Below, piece after piece: positions 1 to 11,374 of a DNA stretch of 64,000 nt. Origin of the DNA: Macrocystis pyrifera (lineage: Eukaryota; Sar; Phaeophyceae; Laminariales; Laminariaceae). A program made the translations under genes and the position numbers. Within the stretch, counting starts at the first letter, position 1; the number at the start of each line of letters is the position of its first letter. The stretch lies in contig JASSKH010000041.1 of NCBI GenBank assembly GCA_031763025.1, forward strand, positions 1,302,001 to 1,366,000, written 5' to 3'. A model generated the notes under the pieces. It made no database searches, was not told where the DNA came from, and worked only from the letters and a program-made list of their open reading frames with translations.

Positions 1-37
1 ATTTTCGTCGCAATTCATCCTATCACACTATTAATAG

Positions 38-143
38 TACGGAGGACCATAATAAATAGGACCTACGGTACACACAAAAAACCTATATATTTCCCTATTT
101 TTCCTAACAATATTTGGTCCTATTTACTGCTGTGGTCCCCCTT
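38..143. mobile_element. TA-target MITE copy
   Basis: Family as at 28963. The right inverted repeat has TTTACTGCTGTGGTCC instead of TTTACTATGGTCC, a small replacement in the same place where other copies carry inserts. Confidence 0.7.
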
Positions 144-516
144 AATAGTGATACTTCGATCGAGCGTGCGTACTACATACCCTGGTACGGTTTTATGTGG
201 CCTCATGCCGGGTATACAAGTCCGTATATGAGGAAGACAGAATCTGAACATGCAGAATTCAAGCAGTGGGTGCGTCTACGTTTTGGGAAACATGGAAAAT
301 CAAATAAAAATATAAAAAATATCAGGAGGTTGCACGTGCACGTAGCTTGTCACGAGTGAAAACTCCCTCCCCCTCCCCCCCCCGTTTTTCCTGGTGTGTG
401 TTTCATACCTATTAATTTACATCGGTGCAGGTCGGTTCCCACCTTCCATCGACATGATGGAGATGGTTATGTTGTTCTTATATGTATTTGGGCGAGATTT
501 CAGGGAAATGAGCTAT

Positions 517-630
517 TACGGGGGACCATAGTAAATAGGACCCAATATTGTTGTAAAAATAGGTAAATATAAATATATACCAGGTAGGTTTTATGTATAC
601 CATAAGTCCTACTAACTATGGACCCCCGTA
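517..630. mobile_element. TA-target MITE copy carrying a TACCAGGTA insert
   Basis: Family as at 28963, but with seven extra bases (CCAGGTA) after ATATA at 578-586. These turn a TA of the element into TACCAGGTA. Confidence 0.78.
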
Positions 631-732
631 ACATAACGTGAGAACTTGTTCGTCATGATCATGTCGACCCAGCCTGGTATATACTGGTACGTACAGTTTT
701 TTTTTTTTTTTTTGGTGGAACAAATCGCAGTA

Positions 733-836
733 TCACGGGGGACCATAGTAAACAGGACCATATATTGTTGGTAAAAATACTCAAATATATAGGTTTTTGT
801 GTGTGCCGTAGGTCATATTAACTATGGTGGCCACTA
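733..836. mobile_element. TA-target MITE copy, right end decayed
   Basis: The left end is intact apart from CA for TA; the right end reads CTATGGTGGCCACTA. Confidence 0.65.
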
Positions 837-2235
837 TTAATAATAGTATCAATAATAGTAGTCCTGCCGGTAGTCCTTCCTTCTATGCGGGTGAGATATC
901 TGTAAGTGGTTCTACGACAGTGAGTTACACTTCTGGGCGCACAAGGAAGACGCCACTACAGTATAGTAGGTTTGGTGCTCTTAACGGTGTACAACAGCGT
1001 CATGCTCCAACGGCCTGCATCATCAAGGAGGGCGCCTAATCACGGGTCAGGTACCAGGTAGTGTACACGATGAAAGGAATTCACTTACTGCGCAAGTGGC
1101 ATGTGTGTACGAAAGTGCAACGCGCAGATTTCGCATTCAACGCGGCAAACCGCGCAGCAGAAGCGTTTACACAACCGATGCTCCATGCTGGCGTCTGTTT
1201 CTTCGTCACTCCTTACCCGCACTGCTGTGTACCTGGTTCAAGCAGAGTACCTGGTATTACATCTGGTGTCCTTTCCCTGCTGGTATTTTTTTTCGAGGAG
1301 AAGATGAGGCGGCTGCCGGTGCTGCTGCTGTACGCAACGGAAAAGCGGTGCACGTCCTGACCACCGGTCTTGTTTCTTGCGTGTTGGGATTGGGTACAGC
1401 AGCAGTACGTAGTACGACTTTTTTGCGATCGTTTCAGGAGACTCGTCGTACGTGTATACGCACATGGTAGTTGGTAGCATACACCTTCGTTTCGTATGTA
1501 TGCACTTCGGAGAACTTCGAGAACAGAATACGATCGATACTATCAATAAATTATTTATTCTATGGTATGATTTTGTAACTACCAATACTAAGGTACTTGG
1601 TGTTCTACACCTGTACTTGTAGTATTCTGTACTATACCGGCGTCTCAGAACAAAATTGATCCTGCTCGTCGAGGGTCCGACGTTCTGTTCATACACATTG
1701 TATGCTTATACCTGGTACATAATGCTGCTGTATAGATGTTATACAATATACCTGGTATATACTAGTATGCCAGGAACATTGTACATTCCAGGTACCTTGC
1801 ACGTATGGTATTTAGGTATTTATACCCGGTGTTCCACGTCAAGTAGCCGCTCTCAAAGGACTCCGCGACAAAGGAAAACTGTTTCTGTATATCTGAGACC
1901 TCAAAAATTCCACGCACCGTTTTTACCTTCTCTTAATTAGAATGAGAGATAGTTTCCCTTTTGGTAGGCGTAGCGCTCAACAGGGGACTGCAGGTCGCTG
2001 AGAGTGGGGTCAGCGCACCCCCTGCTCCCGCTTGAGAAACGCCGCATATATGGCCAGAAAAACGGGTTTATACTACATACAGTAGTCAGTACGTATATGC
2101 ACCTGGTAAGTGCGAGGCGTGTACTATTAATACCAGTGAATATTCACGGAGGTTTTGTGCCTTTGGCGCGTAAAGCCGACCCTCCGACCCGAACCCGGAT
2201 CCGAAACCGAAGCCTAGGCCAGCGATCAGTGCTAT
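837..2235. other. Intergenic, no gene recognised
   Basis: Short ORFs on both strands overlap without family signal. The stretch holds four TACCWGGTA motifs (1052, 1248, 1709, 1749). Confidence 0.5.
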
Positions 2236-2340
2236 CACGGGGGGCCATAGTAAACAGGACCTACGATACACACGAAAACCTTTATATTTTACCTATTTTT
2301 ACTAAACAACATTTGGTCCTATTTACTATGGTCCCCCGTA
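2236..2340. mobile_element. TA-target MITE copy
   Basis: Full length, reverse orientation of the middle relative to the type copy. Confidence 0.75.
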
Positions 2341-3120
2341 ATAGGATGCTGTACTCTGTAAAACTCCTGGTTGATTCGGCCGGCTTTTGGATGCTGCTGT
2401 GCTTGGAAAGACTACTACTGCTGTAGGTTGACGCGGCCCGATCGGGGTGCTGTGGCTTTCAAAGACCGCCGTGGGTTGATTGGGCCGCTTGTAATACACC
2501 TCGGCCAACCAGAGAGCACAAATGGCTATATACCTTAGGGAGGATTGCTATCCACTATCAGTCAGCACGTGACCACTGCTGCCCGGGTGTGTGCTTTCCA
2601 AGCCACCCTCTTAGCGCCCTCAGTTGCGTTTGATGACCTTGAAAAAATTACTTATATTTATATAAACAGTATTTTTCTAAAAAATGATATACTGAAATTT
2701 AATTGACAAGAATCTATAATATATATACTTCGAAGTATATATTTATAGTAAATTTGAAGAGATAGAAATTAAAATAGAATCGAATACTAATTTTTTCGTG
2801 CCCTTTTTCGGCATGGCGTCGCATTGGCCCTTTGTGAGAGGCTGTTCATATATGTAACCCTTTCGAAACTGCAGTCCCATTTTGGAAACAAACTACTCAA
2901 ACTTCAAGTAAACAGCGCTGTTTAGAGCGATGCCGTGGCTTAGCGGAAAATCTCAAGCAGGCGGTCGTGTCAAGGCGCACCAAGCCCTGGAGGTGGTGCC
3001 CTAGCAGAATATTATTTTATAATATGCGCGAAAAGACTATTAATATTTCAAGGCCGGAGTCTTCTGTCTGTCGTGTCGATTGCCGCGTTCGTCGGCTGCT
3101 CTCGGATGGAGAGTTGTACT
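2341..3120. other. Intergenic, nothing recognised
   Basis: An AT-rich pocket at 2640-2800 lies between GC-balanced flanks; no repeats of the named families. Confidence 0.45.
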
Positions 3121-3320
3121 CATGTACAGTAATGCATGGCTGTAGTCGTATGAACGTAGACCCTCGCATCCCTACAATGCCGGGACGGAGCGCGTCGCCT
3201 TTTCACCGACCAGGCACCGAGGGGAGGGGGGACGTACTCATTTGTTGCTTGCCTTGGTGATTTGACCAATCCCTCCCGAGACGGACCAACGTTCCTACTC
3301 CAAATGGAGACACCTCTAAC
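3121..3320 (-). repeat. Two 3' ends of the poly(C)-ended family
   Basis: An end of the common type (to about 3215) next to an end of a second subfamily (GTACTCATTTGTTGCTTGCC, from 3222). The second type has CATTTGACCATTGACCACGC where the first has CATAGACCCTCGC. Confidence 0.58.
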
Positions 3321-3518
3321 ATTTGGGCGCTCTTCTCTCGTGTACTCATGGGGGAGGGGGGGGGCTAAGCAAAGTCGAGCGTCGAACGCTTGCGAGATGA
3401 TGCGGGATCGATGTGTTCTCCCCGGCGCGCCTCGTGTTGCCCCCCCCCACCCCCCTCCATCCCGACCGTCTTGGTTCGCTCTCCTTTGCGCCCCGCCCCT
3501 CACCGTGGGGTTGTCTGT

Positions 3519-3621
3519 TACGGGGGGCCCTAGTAAATAGGACCTACGGTACACACAAAGACCTACATATTTCCCTATTTTTACTAACAATATTTGGTCC
3601 CATTTACTATGGTCCCCCGTA
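3519..3621. mobile_element. TA-target MITE copy
   Basis: Full length with TA on both sides (3519-3520, 3620-3621). Confidence 0.78.
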
Positions 3622-3884
3622 ATAGTCGGTTCTGGCGACAGGTAGTGCGCCCCGCCTCTTATATACCAGGTATGGGCTATGGCTATGATACGACGATGCA
3701 CTGAAGGACCTGTGCAGGGACTACGGCTGTGACGGTATCAAGAAGGGACTTTTTTTTGCTGCTGTAGCGGCCCCTTTGGTATGGCCCCGCCCCTCTTTGT
3801 GGTGCGTGTGTTCGTTCGTGTTTTCGTTTTCTGTAGCATGTATTCGATGATGGTGTCAAAAAAGAAAGTGATGATGCTATTATT

Positions 3885-3989
3885 TACGGGGGTCCATAGT
3901 TAATAGGACCTATGGTGTACATAAAAACCTATATATTTACCTATTTTTACTAACAAAATTTGGTCCCGTTAACTATGGACCCCCCCGTA
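3885..3989. mobile_element. TA-target MITE copy inside a local duplication
   Basis: The surrounding sequence is repeated without the MITE at 4036-4115, which serves as an empty site and supports TA as the duplicated target. Confidence 0.78.
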
Positions 3990-4115
3990 GTAGTCGATCT
4001 ACTGCTGTGAATCGAAGCGAGAGAGCGACTGGGTCTGATGGTGTCATCAAGAAATTGGCGATGCTGTTATTTAGTCTATCTACTGCTGTGAATCGAAGCG
4101 AGAGGGTGACTGGAT
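3989..4115. repeat. Local ~90-bp duplication
   Basis: GATCTACTGCTGTGAATCG with AAGCGAGAG recurs at 4078. The preceding GATGGTGTC...GATGCT stretch recurs at 3850 and 4038. Confidence 0.6.
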
Positions 4116-4139
4116 TTATATCGATCTACGGCGAGAAGC

Positions 4140-5175
4140 CGATTGGTCGATGATGTGTTTCCCCCATGTATCGGCTTTTGCTTGAGTTTCGAATACAATG
4201 AAAAAGCGAGGGGGGTGAGAGAAGCGGAAGCCCTGAATCACGAATTACCCCCCACCGGCTGGTGAGAGGAGCAACGGACGCCTATAGTACATAGGCACAA
4301 CGTTCGTCCTTATTTTTTGGATTCCGATGCCGAGTGAATCGGAATGAATCGGATGTGAATCGGCTGCGATCCACAGCAGCCTTACCTGTTTCAGCACTGT
4401 ATACTACTGCATAAATATGTAAATATTTCATACCGCCGGGCACCCTACTGCTGCTGTGTACTGCAGTGTCCTCTTCGAACTTTATCACCCCCGACGCTCG
4501 TACTCTGCTTGTAGTTCCTGCTGTAAGCTTTCTACCGGTCAAAAACCAGCGCAGAATATGCTGGTGGTCTTTTTGTTCGCGATCGTACACATGTTGTTGT
4601 TGTTGTTGTTATTGTTTTTTTTTGCCTCCGCGGACTGCGCGCGCCGGCTTTTACTGTTTGTTGGTGAGACTTGTTGACGAGTAGAGTTATGATTAATCTC
4701 TCTCTCTCTTTGTCTCTCTGTTTTTTTTTTTTTTTTTTGTTTCATCTCTTGTGTGTGGCCTGCTGCGCCAGGAGAGTGAGGTTGCGGTGCCGTCTGTTTT
4801 TTTTTTTTTTTTTTTTTTGCGGGCCATGCTGCCGTGAACCCTCGGGTTCTGCGCTGTGGAAATCGCGAGCTTCGAGAACCATGGCCGGTTTAATTTTGGC
4901 AGGACAGATCGTTTCTGCATTCTCGGTCGGCAGAAGGCATACCTACACACCTACACACCAACCTGCCATACATACAGATTGCCGTAATAATGCGCCCCCC
5001 CTCCCCCGGGCCGACTTTTCGAGCTCGACATCTCCGCAGCAAGAAGAAAGTCAGCGGCGAAAAGTCTCCAAGGGTGTCGTTGGACAGATCTGGTTGAGGG
5101 CTGTCCGAAAACGTTGTCATTTTGGTGTTGACACCTTCTTTGCCAAGGAGTTATCGAGCTCGAAAAGTCGGTCCT
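4140..5175. other. Intergenic, homopolymer-rich
   Basis: T-runs at 4721-4738 and 4797-4818 and TTG repeats; ORFs here are low-complexity. Confidence 0.45.
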
Positions 5176-5272
5176 GGGGGGGGGGGGAGGGGGGGGGGGG
5201 AAGCGTACTCATTTGTTGCTTGCCTTAGTCATTTGACCATTGACCACGCATCCCTTTCGAGACGGAGCACCC

Positions 5273-5304
<32 letters not shown>
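5176..5304 (-). repeat. Second-subfamily 3' end between two poly(G) runs
   Basis: A G-run, GCGTACTCATTTGTTGCTTG to GGAGCACCCCC, then another run of 30 G (5275-5304). Confidence 0.58.
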
Positions 5305-5443
5305 CGTTTACTCACACTATTTACGGTGTGTACTTGTCTGTAGCGGTCCATTCGATGAAATGTCGTGGTCTCTTCTACTCGTGCATACGTACAAAGTCAA
5401 ACTCTCGAGCGAACGATGATGCGAAGGTTGCCGGCATTCCTAT

Positions 5444-5570
5444 TACGGGAGGGGGGGGGGGGGGGGACGCGTGGTAAATAAGACCAAATAATGTTAGTAA
5501 AAATAGGGAAATATAATGGTTTTTTGTGTGTACCGTAGCTCCTATTTACTATGTATGGTCCCCCGTGATA
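5444..5570. mobile_element. TA-target MITE copy with expanded poly(G)
   Basis: The G-run of the left end has grown to a run of about 14 G, disrupting the inverted repeat. Confidence 0.68.
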
Positions 5571-6654
5571 TGTTTTGCTCCTTTCGCCCCCTTCAGGCCT
5601 CAACCCTGTTTTCAGTAGAACTGCAGCGGTCCCGCTTTTTGGGACAAACTACTTGGGATTTTTTAGTTGCTTGTCCCTAGAGCGGGACTGCTGCAGTTGG
5701 CCCTAGAAGGCGCAGGGTTGGGGTTGCTGATGTTCGTTATCGTACCAGTGCCCAAAACAGGACTGCTGCCCCTCGAGAAGGCTCGGGGTTTGGGTTAGTT
5801 ATGTCGGTTCTCGTACCGGGTACGTGCGTAATAGCGACCCTTATCCCTTCTGCTGTACAGACAGTAGTAGTACTGCAGTTCCGTTTGGTGGACGTATCAC
5901 TCGAATTCTTAGCAGTTTTGTGCCCAGAAGGGGACTGCGGTACTAAAAGGGTTATAAATTAAGCACCGCGCTCCCGGTTCGGCGAGAGAGTGGCTTGAAT
6001 TTTACACCTTCAATAAAATGTTTGTTTCTTGTACAGCTCGTATGCCAGTGGTAAGTGACGCATGCTGCGATATTGGTCCTACAACTGCTGTAGCACTTTT
6101 TTTTTTGTCGTGTAAAAAAAAAAAAAAAAATCATTACCCCTCGGACGGACAGATCATGACCTGTCTGCTGTAGATGATCTATAGTGCCTCGCCTACCGTT
6201 GCGAGAGCTTGTGCAAGATCTCAGCTCCAGCCGAGGAAGCATGCGCTGTATAGAGGTCGTGCAGACTACACGGGTCTCACCAGGCAACATGAGCTAGATC
6301 GTACGCAATCGAGAATAGATGTATCTGCCTTGAAAGAGCTAGATCGTGAGCTGTGGGAATCGATGACCAGTCGTGAAATATTTCTGACTGATGGGGGCTT
6401 CCGTAAGGACACTGAGGAAACTACCCAACACCACTGTGGCCGGGAATGTAGTAAACGTTTGTGCTCTGATTTAGTACCAAACAGAGCTTATATTCCCGGT
6501 CAGAGTATTTACCGTTTTGTTCTGACGTTAACAAAACGATATGGACCTGCCTACTAAAGTAGAACGCCATGGGTTCTTGATTGCTTATCGGTTCGAGCGT
6601 ACCGCATGTACACTTTTTTCTGAAGTACATTATTTGGGTGATACAGATACAAGA
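5571..6654. other. Intergenic, weak repeats
   Basis: ACTGCAG-bearing fragments (5620-5700, 5870-5945) resemble 54280-54350 and 2860-2920 loosely. A 127-codon ORF at 6174 has no recognisable content. Confidence 0.4.
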
Positions 6655-6855
6655 GCTCCTCAAGCGAAGAAAGATCCTCAGAAAATTCTCTGAAAACCGC
6701 AGGTTCTCCTCAATTGAGGACGAGCCTCAGAAAATTCTCGGAAAAATTGCAAGTGCTTCTCAAGTGAGGAGGGGACTCGGGAAAAATCTTGGACAGTTGC
6801 AGCTGTTCCTCAAGTGAGGAGAGGCCTCAGAAAATTCTCAGAAAAAAGGAAGGTG
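6655..6855. repeat. 50-bp tandem repeat, about 3.5 units
   Basis: Units begin CCTCAGAAAATTCTC at 6676, 6725, 6775 (as ACTCGGGAAAAATCT) and 6825. Each contains the small palindrome CCTCAAGTGAGG or a variant. Confidence 0.75.
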
Positions 6856-7099
6856 CACCCCCCCCTATGACACCATACCATGTGTCTAGTAACAGGATTG
6901 ACGACCAGCAGTCAAGAAAACTCCCCATATTATCACCGCTTTAAAGTATGTTGTTGTGTCTAAGGAGGGCCTTGCCGGGTGCCAATTTTTTTTTCGGGAG
7001 ACCGTCAACCGAAATATTTTGCTTCGAACTCGTGTACATACTTTTATAAATATTATTCTGCCTTGGTGGCTGGTATGTATGAATTTTCAGATCATGCTG

Positions 7100-7316
7100 T
7101 ACGGTATTGGCCCGCCAATCAGAAAGTGGCCAAGAAGAAAAAATGCTCACTTCTTGGAGAACGCTAAGAAAATTGGGTTGAGAAAAACGGCTCAGTCTAC
7201 TCTAAATCCCTATTTAATAGCCTATGCTCAAGGTTGTTTGAAGATGGCACCCCAATAAGAATCTCAGGCTTGCCCAGATTAGGTGTTTCTCGTTGACGGG
7301 CCTGTACTGTATGCCT
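7100..7316 (+). mobile_element. ~215-bp inverted-repeat element, copy 1
   Basis: The left end, TACGGTATTGGCCCGCCAAT, is echoed in inverse at the right end (GGGCCTGTACTGTA). The middle has GGAGAACGCTAAGAAAATTG and CCTATGCTCAAGGTTG. Related copies lie at 52766 and, more diverged, 58310. The superfamily is not clear. Confidence 0.6.
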
Positions 7317-8184
7317 TTCGACGCGAGTCGACGAGGGGGAAAACGGGGCTGAAGTCTGCTCGCGATAGAAAGGCTAGGCACGAACCGTGCTGGGGATGGG
7401 GGGGGGGAGAGCCTGCTTCGTATGTGATCCCGAGCCTGAGTCACGACTACTTGATAGGAGGGAGAGATTAAAAAAAACAGGCGAGGATAATCACAACTGA
7501 GATCGGGAAAAAAAAAAAACGAAGCTAACAAAAAAAAGTGCTCGTATCACGGTTCCTTTCGCAATAAAAGTCTCCTTCGACCGGTCGGAGTCGAAACACT
7601 CGGTTCGTTTATCGGTGACGATTGCCTTTACCTGAAGCAAGGGCTCTTGGAAGGCCGGCCGGTGTAGCCGCCGGTCGCTTGGGACGTCACGGTTTCTACC
7701 GTGATACTTATATGGTGATGGCAATGACTTCGTTTGGTGGGTTCGTTTTTTTTTTGTTTCTCGAGCACTCGCGAAAGCATAGCAGGAGGATCGCCTTTTG
7801 CCTTCCGGACTGCGTGCTGCCTGCGTGCGTGTGCTCGTCCGTCCGTCCGTTCGTTCGTTGCGAGGGTCAGCGCGCGTCCGAATATTGTGTGCCTTGCATG
7901 TTTTTTTTTCCTGGTCGCTGACCATGAAGCCGACTGGAGGGGGAAGTTTTTACCACTTATTCTCCACGGCAGTGTGGTTGAGGGTCACTAGAACTGTGTA
8001 CCTGTACGTGCGACTCGAATATGTAGGTAGCCCTGACCCTGAGGCAATGATATCCAATCAACAACCAGTGGTTGGCATCAGCATCAGTCCCTTTGTCTCG
8101 TACCTGGTACGCAACAGCCGCAGCAGTAGTGTGCGTGAACCACGGTGTTGAATACGTGATGATGAACTCTAGTGGCCAACTAGT
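7317..8184. other. Intergenic, nothing recognised
   Basis: GC-rich with T-runs; overlapping short ORFs only. Confidence 0.4.
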
Positions 8185-8190
8185 GCACAC

Positions 8191-8221
<31 letters not shown>

Positions 8222-8222
8222 C
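8185..8222. repeat. (CAG)n microsatellite
   Basis: About 11 CAG units. Confidence 0.9.
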
Positions 8223-8274
8223 GGTACTATTCTACGGTACTGCAACCACCCTGGCGTGGTACTACCATTAATAG

Positions 8275-8377
8275 TACGGAGGGCTATAGTTAATAGGACC
8301 TACGGTACACACAGAAACCTATAGATTTCCCTATTAATACTAACAATATTTGGTCCCATTTACTATGGTCCCCCGTA
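8275..8377. mobile_element. TA-target MITE copy
   Basis: Full length; the middle contains TATTAATAC in place of TATTTTTAC. Confidence 0.74.
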
Positions 8378-8539
8378 ATACCACCCAGGTGTGGTACCGC
8401 CGTGTAACTCGCCAGCTCACCCCCCCCCGTCCCGTCCCGTCCCGTCCCGTCCCGGCATTGTGGGGATGCGAAGGTTTATGACCATTATGACTACGGCCAT
8501 GCATGATATCGAGTACACCCCCCCCCCCTCTATGTTGTT

Positions 8540-9058
8540 AGATATAGGTTGGGTTGGCGTCGATTGGCAACAACACTGCTGTACAACATGCCGCTCACTA
8601 CTTGAGCTAGACAACCAGGGTGCCGTTTTTTTTTTTTTTTTTCTTTTTGGGCGGTCGGTCACAGCTGGTGGTCGAGTCTAATAATTTGTGCGTGGTGGAG
8701 AACCTTTACTCCGCGCAAGGGGAATGAACGTATCACGTAGTGTTTATGGTAAGGCACTCAAAAGAGGCAGTTACATAATACTCCCATTGCTGTCTCTGGA
8801 AGTGGCTACACCGGAAATTAAACTAACTCGTTGAAGCTGTCACCCACATGCAAGTCCGCCTCACAAGCGGTTCTTAGTATAATGCAGCTCACCCTTCATG
8901 CGACTCGCCGAACACCTCGCGGTGCTTCGCGCTTGGTTTTAAGCAATGTCTGGTCGGCGAAAACCCGACGTTCTCTGTCCCGACATTGTAGAGATGCGAG
9001 GGTCTATAGTCATACAACTACGGCCATGCATGATATCGAGTACACCCCCCCCTCACCT
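8540..9058 (+). mobile_element. Poly(C)-ended SINE-like element, near full length
   Basis: Parts in order: GGTTGGGTTGGCG head, CTCACTACTTGAGCTAGAC, an internal T-run, CACAGCTGGTGGTCGAG, TGCTGTCTCTGGAAGTGG, then GCAGCTCACCCTTCATGCGA and TACGGCCATGCATGATATC, ending GAGTACACCCCCCC. No reading frame is shared between copies. A truncated copy (8445-8530), itself ending in poly(C), abuts it on the left. Confidence 0.72.
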
Positions 9059-9908
9059 CCCCCCGCCCTTTGGCCGTTTTTTTCCGCGCCGATTTTTCTG
9101 CAAATCAAGGGGGGCACAAAAACACATTTGAATTCATTTGTGCGTCGCTGCTCGGCGTTTGTTTACACTCTCTTCGTTGTTTCAAATATGCAGCTTGGAA
9201 ACTCGTCCTCTCAATGGAGGGGATGGGGGGGGCGAGGGGGGGTTATCTTGCGTGTCAATTCGGTAGTAACTATGCGCCAGTCTGCGCCAGCACAGATTTA
9301 GTTGTTGGATGTTTTCATATAGTATTGTATGATCCTAGGCTGGGATTTCTGATGTTGACTCAGCCACAACCACTGCTGTCCATACGTGTCTACATACTTG
9401 GGAGTTTTATCAGTGTGGGTCGGATGTACCTCGGGTCTACACAGTCTACGCTGAACGGAGTGGCAGACCGTGGGTGTGACCTTGAGTTCGTGTACAATGA
9501 GGCGGTACTAACTAGGGGAGGGGGCGTGGTATCCTCCCCGGGGTATAAGTACAATATCTAGGCTGTATTCCCCGCGGAGCAGCCCGAACGCTTCCAGGCC
9601 AAGCAGTAATTCGAGAACGTCGTACCCACAAGCGCACCGCGCTGTAGGAGCAAGATGGGAACAGTCGTCGTCGGTACACGTAGGAGACGAGAGGGGGGGT
9701 GGAGACACACCGAAAGCGATGGACAGGGGATGGGTGCCCTTGATTTTTTTCTGGACTGTTTTGACTGCTGAAGAAACGCCAAAAAAAACAAAAAGCGCTC
9801 GCTGTGTTCGATGGGAAGCGCCATCATTGACAACACGTTTCCGATCGAAGCATCAGCCACAGCTTGCAAGGATGAGCTTCGACGAAATCCTGGAACTCAA
9901 ATAGATAT
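9059..9908. other. Intergenic, nothing recognised
   Basis: CACAGCTTGCAAGGATGAGC near 9850 loosely matches CACACAGCTTGCAAAGAC near 31200. Confidence 0.4.
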
Positions 9909-10012
9909 TACGGAGGACCATAGTTAATAGGACCTACGGTACACACAAACACCCATATATTTCTATATGTTTACCAACAATTTTGGTCCTATTTACTATG
10001 GCCTCCCGGAGC
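9909..10012. mobile_element. TA-target MITE copy, right end decayed
   Basis: Left end CGGAGGACCATAG; right end GGCCTCCCGGAGC without TA. Confidence 0.65.
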
Positions 10013-10107
10013 AGCTGATATTTCATTTTATTTTTTGTTTGAATAAATACCTTTCTGCACGACTGTTACGGCAACACTCGTCTATGGTTCGTATACACGT
10101 ACAGTAT

Positions 10108-10210
10108 TACGGGGGTCCATAGTTAATAGGATCTATGGTATACATAAAAACCTATATATTTACCTATTTTTACTAACAATATTTGGTCCTATTTACTATG
10201 GCCCCCCGTA
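10108..10210. mobile_element. TA-target MITE copy
   Basis: Full length; a TACCTGGTA motif lies just outside at 10217. Confidence 0.77.
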
Positions 10211-10615
10211 ATAGTATACCTGGTACATTTTGTGTGCACTTCTCAACCGGAAAAATAACTGCTGAAAGTGTTGCGGCAAGCGTCGAGGGGTCTGTGTTCT
10301 CCTTGCTTTCGTTTTGTTTTGTGTTGCATGTTGTTATCTATGTATCTAGGTTACCAGGTACATGTATGATGTGATATTTTATTTTTGGTACCGGCATGAT
10401 CCTTGAAAGTATGATGTTGATTTGCCTTTCGCAGTTCACTTTTATGTTTCCTTCTAACTGGAGAGCTCTTGGTACGTGCCAGGTATGTACGTATTTTTTT
10501 CTTGCTTTTTGCAGTTTAATTTAATGTCACGGGAGCGTTCTATATATATAATTTATGTATTAGTACCTGGGTATGTGGGCGTAATATGAATAGTGGTAAT
10601 GGAAATTGTGTATAT

Positions 10616-10738
10616 TACGGGGGACCATAGCAGGTACCTGGTAGTAAATAGGACCATATATTGTTATTAATAGTAAAAATAGGTAAATGTATAGGTTTTT
10701 GTGTGTACCGCAGGTCCTATTTACTATGGTTCCCCGTA
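10616..10738. mobile_element. TA-target MITE copy with two TA-bounded inserts
   Basis: Relative to the type copy it has 14 extra bases (GCAGGTACCTGGTA) within the left repeat at about 10630-10643. It also has six extra bases in the middle, giving TATTAATA at 10665-10672. Confidence 0.78.
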
Positions 10739-11374
10739 TTATATAATAGCAATAGTACCTGGCACATACATAGTAACAACATATGGCGACAGCGGTATTA
10801 TCAGTCATAAGTGATTGAAGAGAAGCATTTATCCTGTACTAATAATATTTACAGTAAACAGTGTATAGTCTAAAGGAATAACATATCCTGCGGCTTTCAT
10901 CTCTCTCTCCAGGGAACATTTTTTGTGCTCCTTGCCCTCGTGCCTCATTTCCCCGTCGCTCCACCCATCCTGCACACCGCCGCACCTGCTATTGCCGGCA
11001 CCGAAACGCTCGCCCCGACGCCCGCCGAAGTCGGTCGCATTGCGGTGCAGCTATTAATAGGTCGAGTCCTGCATTTCCAGGAACGTACCCGGTACGGCGT
11101 TACACTGCTGTCCCCCAGAATACACGCGCCGTACGTGTGGTACGTGTATGGTAAACGTTGACGTTCTTCTTCCTATTAATAATTCGATGATTGATCACTC
11201 TTCTTATCCCACTGTGTTCGTGTTGTGATTTTCTTTAACTCTTGTCGTTCCGCTGTGTTTTGTTCCTGCTGTTCCCCTGTCTGTTTGTTTGTCGCCGGCT
11301 CGTTGTTTGTTCGTATGTTGTTATATGTTTTGTATGTGCGTATTTTGTTTTGTTGTTTTGTTTTGTTTGTGTAG
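10739..11374. other. Region expected to hold upstream G alpha sequence
   Basis: The phase of exon 11375 shows that an earlier exon exists, but no Met-Gly-Cys start with a donor of the right phase was found here. Confidence 0.4.

Noticed and set aside
6174-6557. 127-codon + strand ORF
   Set aside because: No family motif, no supporting splice neighbours, and it lies among dispersed repeats; length alone is weak evidence in a 64-kb window.
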